This document shows positions 34,242 through 42,599 of a stretch of DNA of 46,713 nucleotides, one piece after another. Origin of the DNA: JACMMS01 sp043758775 (GTDB lineage Bacteria > Pseudomonadota > Gammaproteobacteria > Burkholderiales > Methylophilaceae). Below the pieces are notes generated by a model. That model did no database searches and was not told the origin of the DNA. It was given only the letters and a program-made list of their open reading frames with translations. Made by a program: the position numbers and the translations under genes. The first letter of the stretch is position 1; each line of letters opens with the position of its first letter. Location of the stretch: NCBI GenBank assembly GCA_043758775.1, contig JAYVMU010000059.1, positions 1 through 46,713 of the forward strand, read 5' to 3'.

Positions 34242-36098
34242 TTGAAACAATATTTCAAATTACTTAATACGCTTTTATTTGCAAGTCTGCTATTGACAAG
34301 CCTAGCCACAACAACGGTATTAGCCACCGAAAACAGTAGTTCGGTTAAAAATTTATTTACCAGCAGCAGTGTAAATGAAAATTCTGCAGATGATTTTTTA
34401 CAGCCAGACGATGCATTTAAGCTAAAAATCACCGCGATTGATGCACAAACTGTTCACGCTAATTTTACAATAGCGCCTACTTATTATTTGTATCATGACC
34501 GTATTAAATTTGTAACTAAAGATGCCACGATAACTGCGATTGAGCTACCTCAAGGCGAAATTAAAGATGACCCCAATTTTGGTAAAATGGAAGTATATCA
34601 TCATGATTTTGTTGCGAATATTAAACTAGATAAAATAACCAGCAATACAATCACACTCAATGCAACCTATCAAGGCTGTAGTGAAAAAGGTTTATGTTAC
34701 GCACCGTTGCATAAAACATTCAAGGTCGAACTAATAGGTAATACGCTCAATAATAAGATTATCACTGATGATACAAACTCAAACGACGACCAAGCAACCT
34801 CGTTATTAAAAGGCGGTAAATTATGGTTCATCGTAGCGGGATTTTTTGGCTTTGGCTTGCTACTGGCACTTACACCTTGCGTACTACCGATGATACCAAT
34901 TCTGTCGGGCATTATTGTCGGCGATAAAAAAGTACATCATCATGCCACTAGCCGCTTACATGCCTTTAACCTTTCATTAGCCTATACTCTGGGCATGGCA
35001 CTTAGTTACACTGTAGCGGGCATTGTGGCAGGCTTATCTGGCCAACTCCTAAGTAGTGCTCTACAAAGCCCTTGGGTATTAAGTACAACGGCTCTGATAT
35101 TTGTCGCCCTTTCATTTTCTATGTTTGGCTTTTACGAACTAAGGTTACCTCACGCTGTTGAAAATCGTATGGTCAACGCTGCCAACCGTCTCAAAGGCGG
35201 GCAATTTATAGGCGTATTTATCATGGGAGCACTTTCTGCACTAATTGTAAGCCCTTGCGTGGCTGCTCCACTTGCTGGCGCCCTGCTTTATATTGGCCAG
35301 ACGCACGATGTGGTGCTAGGTGGCGTTGCGCTGTTCGCACTTTCTATCGGTATGGGTGTGCCTCTTTTGCTTATTGGTGCTTCAGCGGGTCATGTGTTGC
35401 CTAAAGCAGGCGCTTGGATGACTGCTGTCCGCAATTCTTTTGGCGTGCTCATGCTAGCAGTTGCTATTTATATTGTCTCACCAGTACTACCAACAAGCAT
35501 AAGCATGGTGCTATGGGCAGCCTTACTCATCATCCCGTCAATCTACCTACACGCGCTAGACAGATTACCTTTAGATAAAGTATCTGGCAACATTAACTCT
35601 TGGATGAAGCTTTGGAAGGGCGTCGGCATCATAATGTTAGTGCTTGGCATTGCATTGCTAATTGGCGCGGTATCTGGTGCTAAATCACCATTACAACCAC
35701 TTTCTGGATTAAGTCATGCAGGTGAAAATAGTCAAGGCACAACACTATCATTTACACGTGTCAAAAATATGGATGCGCTTGATGCACAAATAAAAGCAGC
35801 GTCAGGCAAAACCATCATGCTCGATTTTTACGCTGACTGGTGTATTTCATGCAAAGAAATGGAAAAACTTACTTTTAGTAACCCTGCAGTGCAACAATCA
35901 CTTAAAAATACGGTGCTTTTACAAGCAGATGTCACTGCTAACTCAGATGATGACAAGGCTCTGCTTAAACGCTTTGGTTTATTTGGTCCACCGGGCATCA
36001 TCTTTTTTGATGCACAAGGCCAAGAGTTAAAAGGTCTAAAAGTAATAGGCTTTCAAAAAGCTGAGAAATTCATAATAACAACCAATCAACTAAAATAG
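34242..36098 (+). CDS. dsbD: Thiol:disulfide interchange protein DsbD
   Basis: DsbD passes reducing power from cytoplasmic thioredoxin across the inner membrane to periplasmic partners such as DsbC and CcmG/TlpA-like proteins. All three domains are present. After the signal peptide comes an alpha domain with the Cys pair in YQGCSEKGLCYAP. The eight-helix membrane core has the functional Cys in LTPCVLPMIPIL and VSPCVAAPLAG. The C-terminal thioredoxin domain has the C-x-x-C motif ADWCISCKEME. The start is a TTG at 34242 with GGGA upstream; the signal peptide begins immediately after it. A TlpA-type gene follows 14 bases later. Confidence 0.95.
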   Translation: MKQYFKLLNTLLFASLLLTSLATTTVLATENSSSVKNLFTSSSVNENSADDFLQPDDAFKLKITAIDAQTVHANFTIAPTYYLYHDRIKFVTKDATITAIELPQGEIKDDPNFGKMEVYHHDFVANIKLDKITSNTITLNATYQGCSEKGLCYAPLHKTFKVELIGNTLNNKIITDDTNSNDDQATSLLKGGKLWFIVAGFFGFGLLLALTPCVLPMIPILSGIIVGDKKVHHHATSRLHAFNLSLAYTLGMALSYTVAGIVAGLSGQLLSSALQSPWVLSTTALIFVALSFSMFGFYELRLPHAVENRMVNAANRLKGGQFIGVFIMGALSALIVSPCVAAPLAGALLYIGQTHDVVLGGVALFALSIGMGVPLLLIGASAGHVLPKAGAWMTAVRNSFGVLMLAVAIYIVSPVLPTSISMVLWAALLIIPSIYLHALDRLPLDKVSGNINSWMKLWKGVGIIMLVLGIALLIGAVSGAKSPLQPLSGLSHAGENSQGTTLSFTRVKNMDALDAQIKAASGKTIMLDFYADWCISCKEMEKLTFSNPAVQQSLKNTVLLQADVTANSDDDKALLKRFGLFGPPGIIFFDAQGQELKGLKVIGFQKAEKFIITTNQLK

Positions 36099-36112
36099 CT
36101 TTCATTAAAAAT

Positions 36113-36676
36113 ATGTTAAAAAAAATATTCATCGTCTTGAGTTATTTGTTAATCATGGTGATTATGGGATTTGCAATTCTGCATTACCTCATAAGACCTA
36201 ATTTAAATACATCGGTTAACAGTGAGCCTTCCAGCAAGCACTCTACACAAGCCTTGTTTGCTGCTCAATTTACTGATTCAAACGGCAAGCTTCAAGCATT
36301 AAAACAATGGCAAGGCAAAACTATTGTGCTTAATTTTTGGGCAACATGGTGTCCACCCTGTCGTGAAGAAATGCCTGAACTATCAGCACTAAATACAGAA
36401 TATCAAAAACGTAATGTAGTAGTAGTTGGCATTGCGATTGATGAATTGGATGCGGTCAAAGCTTTTGCTCATAATACTAAAAGCGATGCGATTAAAGTGA
36501 GTTATCCATTACTGGCAGCCGAGGTGGAGGGCATGGGACTGGCTTCTGGCTTAGGTAACGACAAAGGTGTTTTACCTTTTACGCTCATCATCAAACCTGA
36601 TGGCACTGTCGCCAAAAGCTATTTTGGCCGTGTAACAAAACCATTGTTGGAAGAAACTTTGACTAAGTTACTGTAG
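36113..36676 (+). CDS. TlpA/ResA-type membrane-anchored thioredoxin
   Basis: A periplasmic thioredoxin-like reductase anchored by an N-terminal helix (IFIVLSYLLIMVIMGFAILH). The active site C80-P-P-C83 is in LNFWATWCPPCREEMPEL, followed by VVVVGIAIDELDAVKAF and the cis-Pro region around GVLPFTLIIKPDGT. The 187-residue length is normal. It lies 14 bases after dsbD, which is the likely electron donor. Typical jobs of such proteins are reducing apocytochrome c or metallochaperone cysteines, but no cytochrome maturation gene is in the window. Confidence 0.93.
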   Translation: MLKKIFIVLSYLLIMVIMGFAILHYLIRPNLNTSVNSEPSSKHSTQALFAAQFTDSNGKLQALKQWQGKTIVLNFWATWCPPCREEMPELSALNTEYQKRNVVVVGIAIDELDAVKAFAHNTKSDAIKVSYPLLAAEVEGMGLASGLGNDKGVLPFTLIIKPDGTVAKSYFGRVTKPLLEETLTKLL

Positions 36677-36782
36677 TTTTTTATAAATTATTTTCTATTT
36701 TACTTTCATTTATTTTTCAAATAATTTCAATGCCTTACTGAGTAATTTCGCTTAATTTCGTTTATTTTGCTGGACATTAACG

Positions 36783-36849
36783 CTTAATTTCGGCAAACTG
36801 GAAATTATGGAAATTCGTAATTTGCAACAAAAGTTAGCTGATCAGCTAA
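36783..36849. promoter_or_regulatory. Palindrome and repeats upstream of aroQ
   Basis: A perfect 16-bp palindrome TTAGCTGATCAGCTAA occupies 36834-36849. Upstream the sequence CTTAATTTCG occurs at 36751-36760 and again at 36783-36792, with a related copy at 36743-36750. This 215-base gap between the TlpA-type gene and aroQ probably contains the aroQ promoter; a regulator binding site is plausible but unidentified. Confidence 0.4.
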
Positions 36850-36899
36850 TTAAACAACCAAATAAACAACTAATTTTACAGGCGATTTGCCATGACTAA
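36807..36899 (+). CDS. Possible 30-codon leader ORF overlapping the aroQ start
   Basis: An ATG at 36807 opens a 30-residue frame (MEIRNLQQKLADQLIKQPNK then QLILQAICHD) whose stop lies eight bases inside aroQ. The preceding GGAAATT is only a weak ribosome binding site. It spans the 16-bp palindrome, so part of its sequence may simply be the palindrome read as codons. It could be a translated leader controlling aroQ or a chance ORF. Confidence 0.25.
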   Translation: MEIRNLQQKLADQLIKQPNKQLILQAICHD

Positions 36900-37356
36900 A
36901 AACACGGCTGTTAAATCGGTATTGGTTCTGCATGGCCCTAATCTCAACATGCTGGGCATGCGCGAGCCTGAACATTATGGTAACACTACCTTAGCCAGCA
37001 TTAATGAGAGCCTTAACCAAAAAGCCAAAAATGCGGGCATTACTTTAGAAGCTTATCAAAGTAATGCGGAAGCAGAACTTGTCACTAAAATACAGTCATT
37101 AGCCGTTAACCCCGTCGATTATGTGATTATTAACCCAGCAGCCTTTACACATACCTCTATTGCAATGCGTGATGCGCTTTCTGCCGTTAAAGTCCCATTT
37201 ATTGAAATACACCTCTCTAACGTCTACGCACGTGAAGCATTTAGGCATCATTCTTACTTCACCGACATTGCCATTGGTGTGATTAGTGGTTTAGGTGCTC
37301 AAGGTTATTTAGCTGCACTAGACTACGTCATCAATTCAAAATCATTTAATAATTAA
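36892..37356 (+). CDS. aroQ: Type II 3-dehydroquinate dehydratase
   Basis: AroQ removes water from 3-dehydroquinate in the shikimate pathway. The 154-residue protein has the type II signatures: VLHGPNLNMLGMREPEHYG with the catalytic Tyr/Arg loop, QSNAEAELVTKIQ, YVIINPAAFTHTSIAMRDAL and EIHLSNVYAREAFRHHSY with the catalytic His, then GVISGLGAQGYLAALDY. It is followed 31 bases later by accB, an aroQ-accB-accC order common in proteobacteria. Confidence 0.98.
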   Translation: MTKNTAVKSVLVLHGPNLNMLGMREPEHYGNTTLASINESLNQKAKNAGITLEAYQSNAEAELVTKIQSLAVNPVDYVIINPAAFTHTSIAMRDALSAVKVPFIEIHLSNVYAREAFRHHSYFTDIAIGVISGLGAQGYLAALDYVINSKSFNN

Positions 37357-37387
37357 ACTAACAAAAATTAAGCTTTAAGGGATAAAT

Positions 37388-37837
37388 ATGGATTTACGGA
37401 AACTTAAAAAACTCATTGATCTAGTCGAAGAGTCTGGTATTTCTGAATTAGAACTCACCGAAGGTGAGGAAAAAGTACGCATTAGCCGCAGCTTAATGCC
37501 ACAACATGCAACACCAATGATGCACTATACGGCAGCGCCACAAGCACCTGCCGTTGCTACAGACCCTGTAACAGCCAATGCACAGGTGCCGACTGAGATT
37601 GAAGGTCATGTGGTGAAATCACCTATGGTTGGCACATTTTATCGCTCATCTTCTCCCGATGCTAAAGCTTTTGTGGAGATAGGTAGTAGCATAAAGGTAG
37701 GAGAGACAGTCTGTATTATTGAAGCGATGAAACTACTTAACGAAATTGAATCAGACTTCGCGGGAGTTATCAAAAAAATCTTAGTTGAAAATGGCCAGCC
37801 CGTTGAATACGGCGAACCTTTGTTTATTATCGGCTAA
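37388..37837 (+). CDS. accB: Biotin carboxyl carrier protein of acetyl-CoA carboxylase
   Basis: AccB carries the biotin that shuttles carboxyl groups in malonyl-CoA synthesis. The 149-residue protein opens with MDLRKLKKLIDLVEESGISE. It has a Pro/Ala-rich linker at residues 40-70 and a C-terminal biotinyl domain with the modified Lys K115 in IIEAMKLLNEIE. The thumb (VGTFYRSSSPDAKAFVEIG) is present. AAGGGA precedes the ATG. It lies 15 bases before accC; the two are normally co-transcribed. Confidence 0.98.
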   Translation: MDLRKLKKLIDLVEESGISELELTEGEEKVRISRSLMPQHATPMMHYTAAPQAPAVATDPVTANAQVPTEIEGHVVKSPMVGTFYRSSSPDAKAFVEIGSSIKVGETVCIIEAMKLLNEIESDFAGVIKKILVENGQPVEYGEPLFIIG

Positions 37838-37852
37838 GGGCGGAATCATTAA

Positions 37853-39208
37853 ATGGCAATGTTTGACAAAATATTAATCGCGAACCGCGGTGAAATCGCG
37901 TTGCGTGTGCAGCGCGCTTGCCGCGAGCTGGGCATTAAAACCGTAGCGGTACACTCTGAGGCTGACCGTGAAGCGAAGTACGTAAAATTAGCCGACGAGT
38001 CTGTCTGTATTGGCCCTGCTCCATCTAACCAAAGTTACTTAAGTGTACCTGCAGTCATTAGCGCAGCAGAAGTTACCGACGCGCAGGCAATTCATCCTGG
38101 CTATGGCTTTTTATCTGAAAATGCAGATTTTGCCGAGCGTGTAGAACAAAGTGGTTTTGTATTTATTGGGCCTCGTCCTGAGACCATTCGCTTAATGGGC
38201 GATAAAGTTTCTGCTAAAGATGCCATGAAAAAGGCCGGCGTGCCTTGTGTACCAGGCTCTGAAGGTGCTTTACCTGACGACCCAAAAGAAATTATCCGCA
38301 TTGCCAAACAAGTGGGTTATCCCGTTATTATTAAAGCAGCGGGCGGCGGCGGCGGGCGCGGTATGCGTGTAGTACACACCGAAGCAGCTCTAGTTAATGC
38401 AGTTGCAATGACCAAAGCAGAAGCGCAAGCCGCGTTTAACAACCCCGTGGTTTATATGGAAAAGTTCCTAGAAAAACCACGGCATATTGAAATTCAAATA
38501 TTAGCTGACCAATTTAAAAATGCCATTTATTTAGGTGAGCGTGATTGTTCAATGCAGCGTCGTCATCAAAAAGTGATTGAAGAGGCTCCTGCTGCGTTAT
38601 TAAATCCAAAATTACGTGACAAAATTGGTGAACGTTGTGCTGAGGCCTGTCGTCGTATTAACTACCGTGGCGCGGGTACATTTGAATTTTTGTATGAAAA
38701 TAATGAGTTTTATTTCATTGAAATGAATACACGTGTGCAGGTTGAACATACGGTAACTGAAATGATTACTGGCATTGATATTGTGCAACAACAAATCAAG
38801 ATTGCTGCGGGTGAAAAGCTAGCGATTCGTCAACGTGATGTACAGTTACGTGGTCATGCCATTGAATGCCGCATTAATGCGGAAGACCCTTACACCTTTG
38901 TACCATCACCTGGTCGTTTAACTACATTCCATATGCCTGGCGGCCCTGGTGTGCGTATTGATACCCATGCTTACGCTGGTTACATGGTACCGCCACATTA
39001 TGATTCAATGATAGGCAAGCTGATTACCCATGGCGATACGCGTGAACAAGCCATTGCGCGTATGCAAATTGCACTCTCTGAAATGGTGATTGAAGGCATT
39101 AAAACCAATATCCAGTTGCATCGCGATTTAATGGCCGATGCGGCTTTTCATATTGGTGGCACCAGCATTCATTATCTTGAGCAAAAACTCGGCATTTACG
39201 GTAAGTAA
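37853..39208 (+). CDS. accC: Biotin carboxylase subunit of acetyl-CoA carboxylase
   Basis: AccC carboxylates biotin on AccB using ATP and bicarbonate. The 451-residue protein shows the N-terminal ILIANRGEIALRVQRACRELG, the IHPGYGFLSENADFAERVEQ segment, the ATP-grasp Gly-rich loop KAAGGGGGRGMRVV and EKFLEKPRHIEIQILAD. It also has the active-site blocks ERDCSMQRRHQKVIEEAPA and FIEMNTRVQVEHTVTEMITG. The length is normal. The second in-frame ATG two codons later is an equally plausible start. Confidence 0.98.
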   Translation: MAMFDKILIANRGEIALRVQRACRELGIKTVAVHSEADREAKYVKLADESVCIGPAPSNQSYLSVPAVISAAEVTDAQAIHPGYGFLSENADFAERVEQSGFVFIGPRPETIRLMGDKVSAKDAMKKAGVPCVPGSEGALPDDPKEIIRIAKQVGYPVIIKAAGGGGGRGMRVVHTEAALVNAVAMTKAEAQAAFNNPVVYMEKFLEKPRHIEIQILADQFKNAIYLGERDCSMQRRHQKVIEEAPAALLNPKLRDKIGERCAEACRRINYRGAGTFEFLYENNEFYFIEMNTRVQVEHTVTEMITGIDIVQQQIKIAAGEKLAIRQRDVQLRGHAIECRINAEDPYTFVPSPGRLTTFHMPGGPGVRIDTHAYAGYMVPPHYDSMIGKLITHGDTREQAIARMQIALSEMVIEGIKTNIQLHRDLMADAAFHIGGTSIHYLEQKLGIYGK

Positions 39209-39280
39209 CGCTTTTTATAAATAACCAGCAAATAAAACCTTGTTATTTGGCATGGTTGAATTAACGAGAGTAATGAAACT

Positions 39281-40168
39281 ATGGCATGGATATCTCTCAA
39301 CATTGAGGCTAAAGACAATACAGCCGATCTCATTAGTGATACGTTGATGGAGCTAGGCGCGCTGTCTGCCATTATTGAAGATGCAAATGCCGATACACTA
39401 GATGAGCAGCCAATATTTGGTGAACCGGGCGATCCACCACCAGGTATCTGGCAGCACAACATCGTCAGTGCGTTATTTAATGATGATGTAGATATTGCTG
39501 AAGTGATAAGCCAATTAGAAACCGCCACTAAACTAGCTCAGCTGCAATACAAAACGGAACATATCGCCGAACAGGACTGGGTGCGTGCAACACAATCGCA
39601 ATTTGACCCGATTCACATTCAGGATAAGCTGTGGATAGTGCCAACCTGGCATGCTGCACCGAATCCTGACGCCATTAATATCATTCTTGACCCCGGTCTT
39701 GCGTTTGGCACGGGCAGCCACCCTACTACGCATTTGTGTCTAGAGTGGCTTACACAAAACGTCAACAATACCGAAACTGTACTGGATTATGGTTGTGGCT
39801 CTGGCATTTTAGCCATCGCTGCTAAAAAACTAGGCGCCAAAGATGTTGTGGGCGTGGATATTGACCACCAAGCGATACAGGCCAGTATTTATAACGCTGA
39901 GCAAAACCAAGTAGAGGCACAGTTCTATATGGCAAACGCTTATCAAACGCAGCCTGTCGATATTGTTGTCGCAAATATTTTGTCTAGTGCGCTAATGGTT
40001 TTAGCACCTGCTTTAGCCAGCGCCTGCAAAGCTCAAGGCAAAATTGCCTTGTCAGGCATATTAAAAGAGCAAGTAGATCAATTATTAACCATTTATAGCC
40101 AGTGGTTTGTCATGAATCCACCAACTTACAGAGACGCGTGGGTCTTGCTAACAGGGACTAGAAAATGA
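39281..40168 (+). CDS. prmA: Ribosomal protein L11 methyltransferase
   Basis: PrmA trimethylates ribosomal protein L11. The 295-residue protein has the N-terminal L11-recognition domain (MAWISLNIEAKDNTADLISD), the linker WVRATQSQFDPIHIQDKLWI and the family motif LDPGLAFGTGSHPTTHLCLE. The SAM-binding motif is VLDYGCGSGILAIAAKKLGA, and the post-motif is VVANILSSALMVLAPAL. It follows accC, as in many proteobacteria. The downstream gene starts within its stop (ATGA at 40165-40168), so they are coupled. Confidence 0.97.
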   Translation: MAWISLNIEAKDNTADLISDTLMELGALSAIIEDANADTLDEQPIFGEPGDPPPGIWQHNIVSALFNDDVDIAEVISQLETATKLAQLQYKTEHIAEQDWVRATQSQFDPIHIQDKLWIVPTWHAAPNPDAINIILDPGLAFGTGSHPTTHLCLEWLTQNVNNTETVLDYGCGSGILAIAAKKLGAKDVVGVDIDHQAIQASIYNAEQNQVEAQFYMANAYQTQPVDIVVANILSSALMVLAPALASACKAQGKIALSGILKEQVDQLLTIYSQWFVMNPPTYRDAWVLLTGTRK

Positions 40169-41124
40169 CACTCGTCACCACTTGCCCATCCTGTTCCACG
40201 CAGTTTTTCGTGACACAGGCACAACTCACAAGCCACAAAGGTAAAGTACGTTGTGGGCAATGTAAGCATGTATTTAATGCCAATAAAATACTCCATGAAA
40301 TAGCATCCAGCGAGCAAAATATGGATGAAATTAGCGCGGAGATTCTAGCTAAAACAAGCCCTGCGACAGTTGCAGAGAATGAACCGATTGAAATACAAAC
40401 GAGTGAACAGACTGCTGAAACCATATTGCCCGAAGAGTTGGTGTTAGAAACACCCCATGCTGGACCGCCGTTAGAGGAAGTAGCCGTCGAAAATCCAGTC
40501 ATTGAAGATTTACCAGTAGTAGCGCCGCAAGCCGTAGAGCCTATAATAAAGCCTGAGCAAGTTGAAGCTGAACCATTGCAAATTGAAGATTATTTTGCAG
40601 CATCATCCAAATTAAAAAACAAAGTTAGTAAAAAAGCACCGCGTTGGTTAATAGTCTTGCTTCTGCTTATATTGTTACCACTAACCATATGCCAAAGCAT
40701 CTATTATTTTAGAACCCCTATTGCATCACAATTGCCGGGAATTAAACCTTATTTAGTACAGGCTTGCAAATGGTTTGATTGCAAAGTTGCCTTGCCTAAA
40801 CAGCTAGAATCACTAGCTATTGATGACTCTGAAATGCGCGAAGATGCTAACTACGAACATGTATTACAGTTTTCAATTACGCTAATTAATAAGGCAAACA
40901 TTGCATTACGCTACCCATCTATTGAACTCACGCTAACAGATGCTAACGATGAAACTATCATTAGACGCACATTTACACCTCACGAGTATTTAGTACTCAA
41001 CCACAATCCTGCAATAGGCAATGTTGAAGCCGGATTTGCCGCAAAAGATAGATTGCACATTAAGCTGGCGCTTAATACCAATGACGTAACGGTTGCGGGT
41101 TACAGGTTAGAACTAGTCGATTAG
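40165..41124 (+). CDS. Zinc-ribbon and DUF3426 domain membrane protein
   Basis: A 319-residue protein with an N-terminal MJ0042-type zinc ribbon: Cys at 7, 10, 30 and 33 (TTCPSCSTQFFV and KVRCGQCKHVFNA). A long acidic Glu/Pro-rich linker (residues 45-150) follows, then a membrane helix (LIVLLLLILLPLTICQSIYYF, about residues 160-180). The C-terminal DUF3426 domain contains SITLINKANIALRYPSIELTLTD-like strands, with an FTPHEYL segment typical of the family. The function is unknown. Being coupled to prmA is a conserved arrangement in betaproteobacteria. Confidence 0.88.
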   Translation: MTLVTTCPSCSTQFFVTQAQLTSHKGKVRCGQCKHVFNANKILHEIASSEQNMDEISAEILAKTSPATVAENEPIEIQTSEQTAETILPEELVLETPHAGPPLEEVAVENPVIEDLPVVAPQAVEPIIKPEQVEAEPLQIEDYFAASSKLKNKVSKKAPRWLIVLLLLILLPLTICQSIYYFRTPIASQLPGIKPYLVQACKWFDCKVALPKQLESLAIDDSEMREDANYEHVLQFSITLINKANIALRYPSIELTLTDANDETIIRRTFTPHEYLVLNHNPAIGNVEAGFAAKDRLHIKLALNTNDVTVAGYRLELVD

Positions 41125-41267
41125 CCGTTATTAAAGCACATTCTGCATCTAATGATTTTCATTAGATGTAATTAATTATTAGACACACAGCTATTGTTGA
41201 ACACTTCTGTATGATTCATCTTATAGATTGTGTACTACTTAATTAGTAAAATGTTAGGAGAAATATT

Positions 41268-41339
41268 ATGTGGACAACACCAGCAGCTACTGAAATGCGT
41301 TTTGGCTTTGAAGTAACAATGTATGTAATGAATAAATAA
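41268..41339 (+). CDS. pqqA: PQQ precursor peptide PqqA
   Basis: PqqA is the ribosomally made substrate from which the cofactor pyrroloquinoline quinone is built. PqqE crosslinks the Glu and Tyr of an E-x3-Y motif, and later enzymes cut the bicyclic core out. The 23-residue peptide starts M-W-T-T-P-A and contains G-F-E-V-T-M-Y, with Glu15 and Tyr19 at the family's conserved positions. AGGAG (41256-41260) lies seven bases before the ATG, and a strong terminator follows at 41367-41394. No pqqB, C, D or E lies in the window, so the peptide is encoded apart from its processing enzymes or they lie elsewhere. Confidence 0.93.
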   Translation: MWTTPAATEMRFGFEVTMYVMNK

Positions 41340-41366
41340 GCTAAAAGCTTCAGCTAAAGATTCAAT

Positions 41367-41394
41367 AAAAAAGACGCCTAAGGCGTCTTTTTTT
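41367..41394. terminator. Bidirectional terminator between pqqA and oxyR
   Basis: The stem AAGACGCC/GGCGTCTT (41371-41378 and 41382-41389, three-base loop) is flanked by A-runs and a T7 tract. It serves pqqA on the plus strand and oxyR, which stops at 41426, on the minus strand. Confidence 0.92.
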
Positions 41395-41425
41395 GATTTA
41401 GTCTTCTAAGTTTTATTTCCTGCAT

Positions 41426-42331
41426 TCAGCCAACCACACTCTGCATGTAATTAGAATCAACGGCCCTAATCGCCTCAATTATTTTATCTAAAGCCTGAGT
41501 ACGCACATAACTTTTGCGCCAGGCCAATGCAATACGGCGTGAAGGTGCTGGTTTAACAAACGGGATCACCGTAATCAATGGATTTAAATAACGTTCTACA
41601 GTCGCGCTACTAGGCAATACAGTGATACCCAAATTAGAAGCCACCATATTGCGGATGGTTTCCAGGGAATTGCCCTGCAACACCTCACCTTTACGTGTTA
41701 ATTCTGGGCACGCTTGCATTAATTGGTTACTGAAACAGTGACCACTATTTAATAACAATACTTTTTCTTCGGACAATTCTTCTGGACGTATGCTCTTTCT
41801 ACTCGCCCAATAGTGGCTGCTAGGTACGACCACTGAAAAATCTTCGTCATATAAAGCTTGGGTTTGTAAGCCAGCGACATCAAAAGGTAAGGCAACAATC
41901 GCCATATCAATCACACCATTGCGCAATTGTGTTTCTAAATTGGCGGTTAAATTTTCTTCTACCTCTAACGGCATCTCAGGCGCAGTTACGCGCAAAATGG
42001 GAATAATTTCTGGCAGTAAATACGGACCAACAGAATGGATCATGCCCAGCTTCAGCATGCCACTTAATTGATTCGTGCCCAATTTGGCAATCTCTTTTAT
42101 TTGCGATGCTTCAAATAATACTTTAGTCGCCTGATTAATAATTTGCGACCCGATATCGGTCAGCGACACTTCAGTACGGCTACGCTCAAAAATAACGACA
42201 TTGAGCTCTTCCTCTAATTTTTTCACAGCTAGGCTCAAGGCGGGCTGGCTAACAAAGCATTTCTCAGCCGCACGCCTAAAATTGCGCTCCCGCGAAACCG
42301 CGACGATAAATCTCAATTCACTTAATGTCAT
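41426..42331 (-). CDS. oxyR: Hydrogen-peroxide-sensing LysR-type regulator OxyR
   Basis: OxyR activates peroxide-defence genes when two cysteines form a disulfide. The 301-residue protein has the N-terminal winged-helix domain (MTLSELRFIVAVSRERNFRR and AEKCFVSQPALSLAVKKLEEEL). The redox pair C199 and C208 lies in LLNSGHCFSNQLMQACPEL, at exactly the E. coli positions. It is divergent from katA, separated by an intergenic region containing palindromes and a -10 box. Likely targets in this window are katA and possibly ahpC-ahpF. Confidence 0.96.
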   Translation of the reverse strand: MTLSELRFIVAVSRERNFRRAAEKCFVSQPALSLAVKKLEEELNVVIFERSRTEVSLTDIGSQIINQATKVLFEASQIKEIAKLGTNQLSGMLKLGMIHSVGPYLLPEIIPILRVTAPEMPLEVEENLTANLETQLRNGVIDMAIVALPFDVAGLQTQALYDEDFSVVVPSSHYWASRKSIRPEELSEEKVLLLNSGHCFSNQLMQACPELTRKGEVLQGNSLETIRNMVASNLGITVLPSSATVERYLNPLITVIPFVKPAPSRRIALAWRKSYVRTQALDKIIEAIRAVDSNYMQSVVG

Positions 42332-42350
42332 TTTGTATATAACTTAATCA

Positions 42351-42388
42351 GATTAATTAATCATACTTTGATTAATTAAATTAATCAA
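42351..42388. promoter_or_regulatory. Palindromic region between oxyR and katA
   Basis: A perfect 12-bp palindrome GATTAATTAATC (42351-42362) is followed by TTGATTAATT-A-AATTAATCAA (42368-42388), two exact 10-bp arms around one base. Both share the GATTAATTAA core. They lie 20-57 bases upstream of the oxyR start and 43 bases upstream of the katA -10 box, the usual zone for LysR-type binding. The sequence does not match the classical ATAG/CTAT OxyR half sites, so the binding protein is an inference. Confidence 0.55.
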
Positions 42389-42430
42389 CAACATAAAAAC
42401 ATACAATTATGCAAATCAAAATGCTCTCTC

Positions 42431-42436
42431 TATAAT
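42431..42436 (+). promoter_or_regulatory. Candidate -10 box for katA
   Basis: A perfect TATAAT lies on the plus strand about 30 bases before the AGGAG/ATG at 42456-42470. The -35 position (about 42407-42413) is poor (TATGCA), which fits an activator-dependent promoter. Confidence 0.55.
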
Positions 42437-42467
42437 GCATTTCATACGTCACAAATAGGAGTACCAT

Positions 42468-42589
42468 ATGTTCAATAATTTTTTTAAAAATGCCAGTAGG
42501 CCGTTGCCAATCTTGCAGTGATTAGCCAAGAGTGGCTTGACCTATTGGCTGATTACGCAGTAGCGCATCAATTTATTAAAACTGTATAG
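42468..42589 (+). pseudogene. Possible decayed small ORF upstream of katA
   Basis: AGGAG (42456-42460) precedes an ATG at 42468 that reads MFNNFFKNASRPLPILQ and stops at 42521. A second frame opens at 42500 and reads AVANLAVISQEWLDLLADYA and then VAHQFIKTV before TAG at 42587-42589, just before the katA ribosome binding site. Losing one base, or gaining two, near 42495-42500 would join them into one protein of about 40 residues. The join is not supported by any known family, so this may be a frameshifted gene, a sequencing error or chance. Confidence 0.3.
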
Positions 42590-42599
42590 GAGAAATAAG

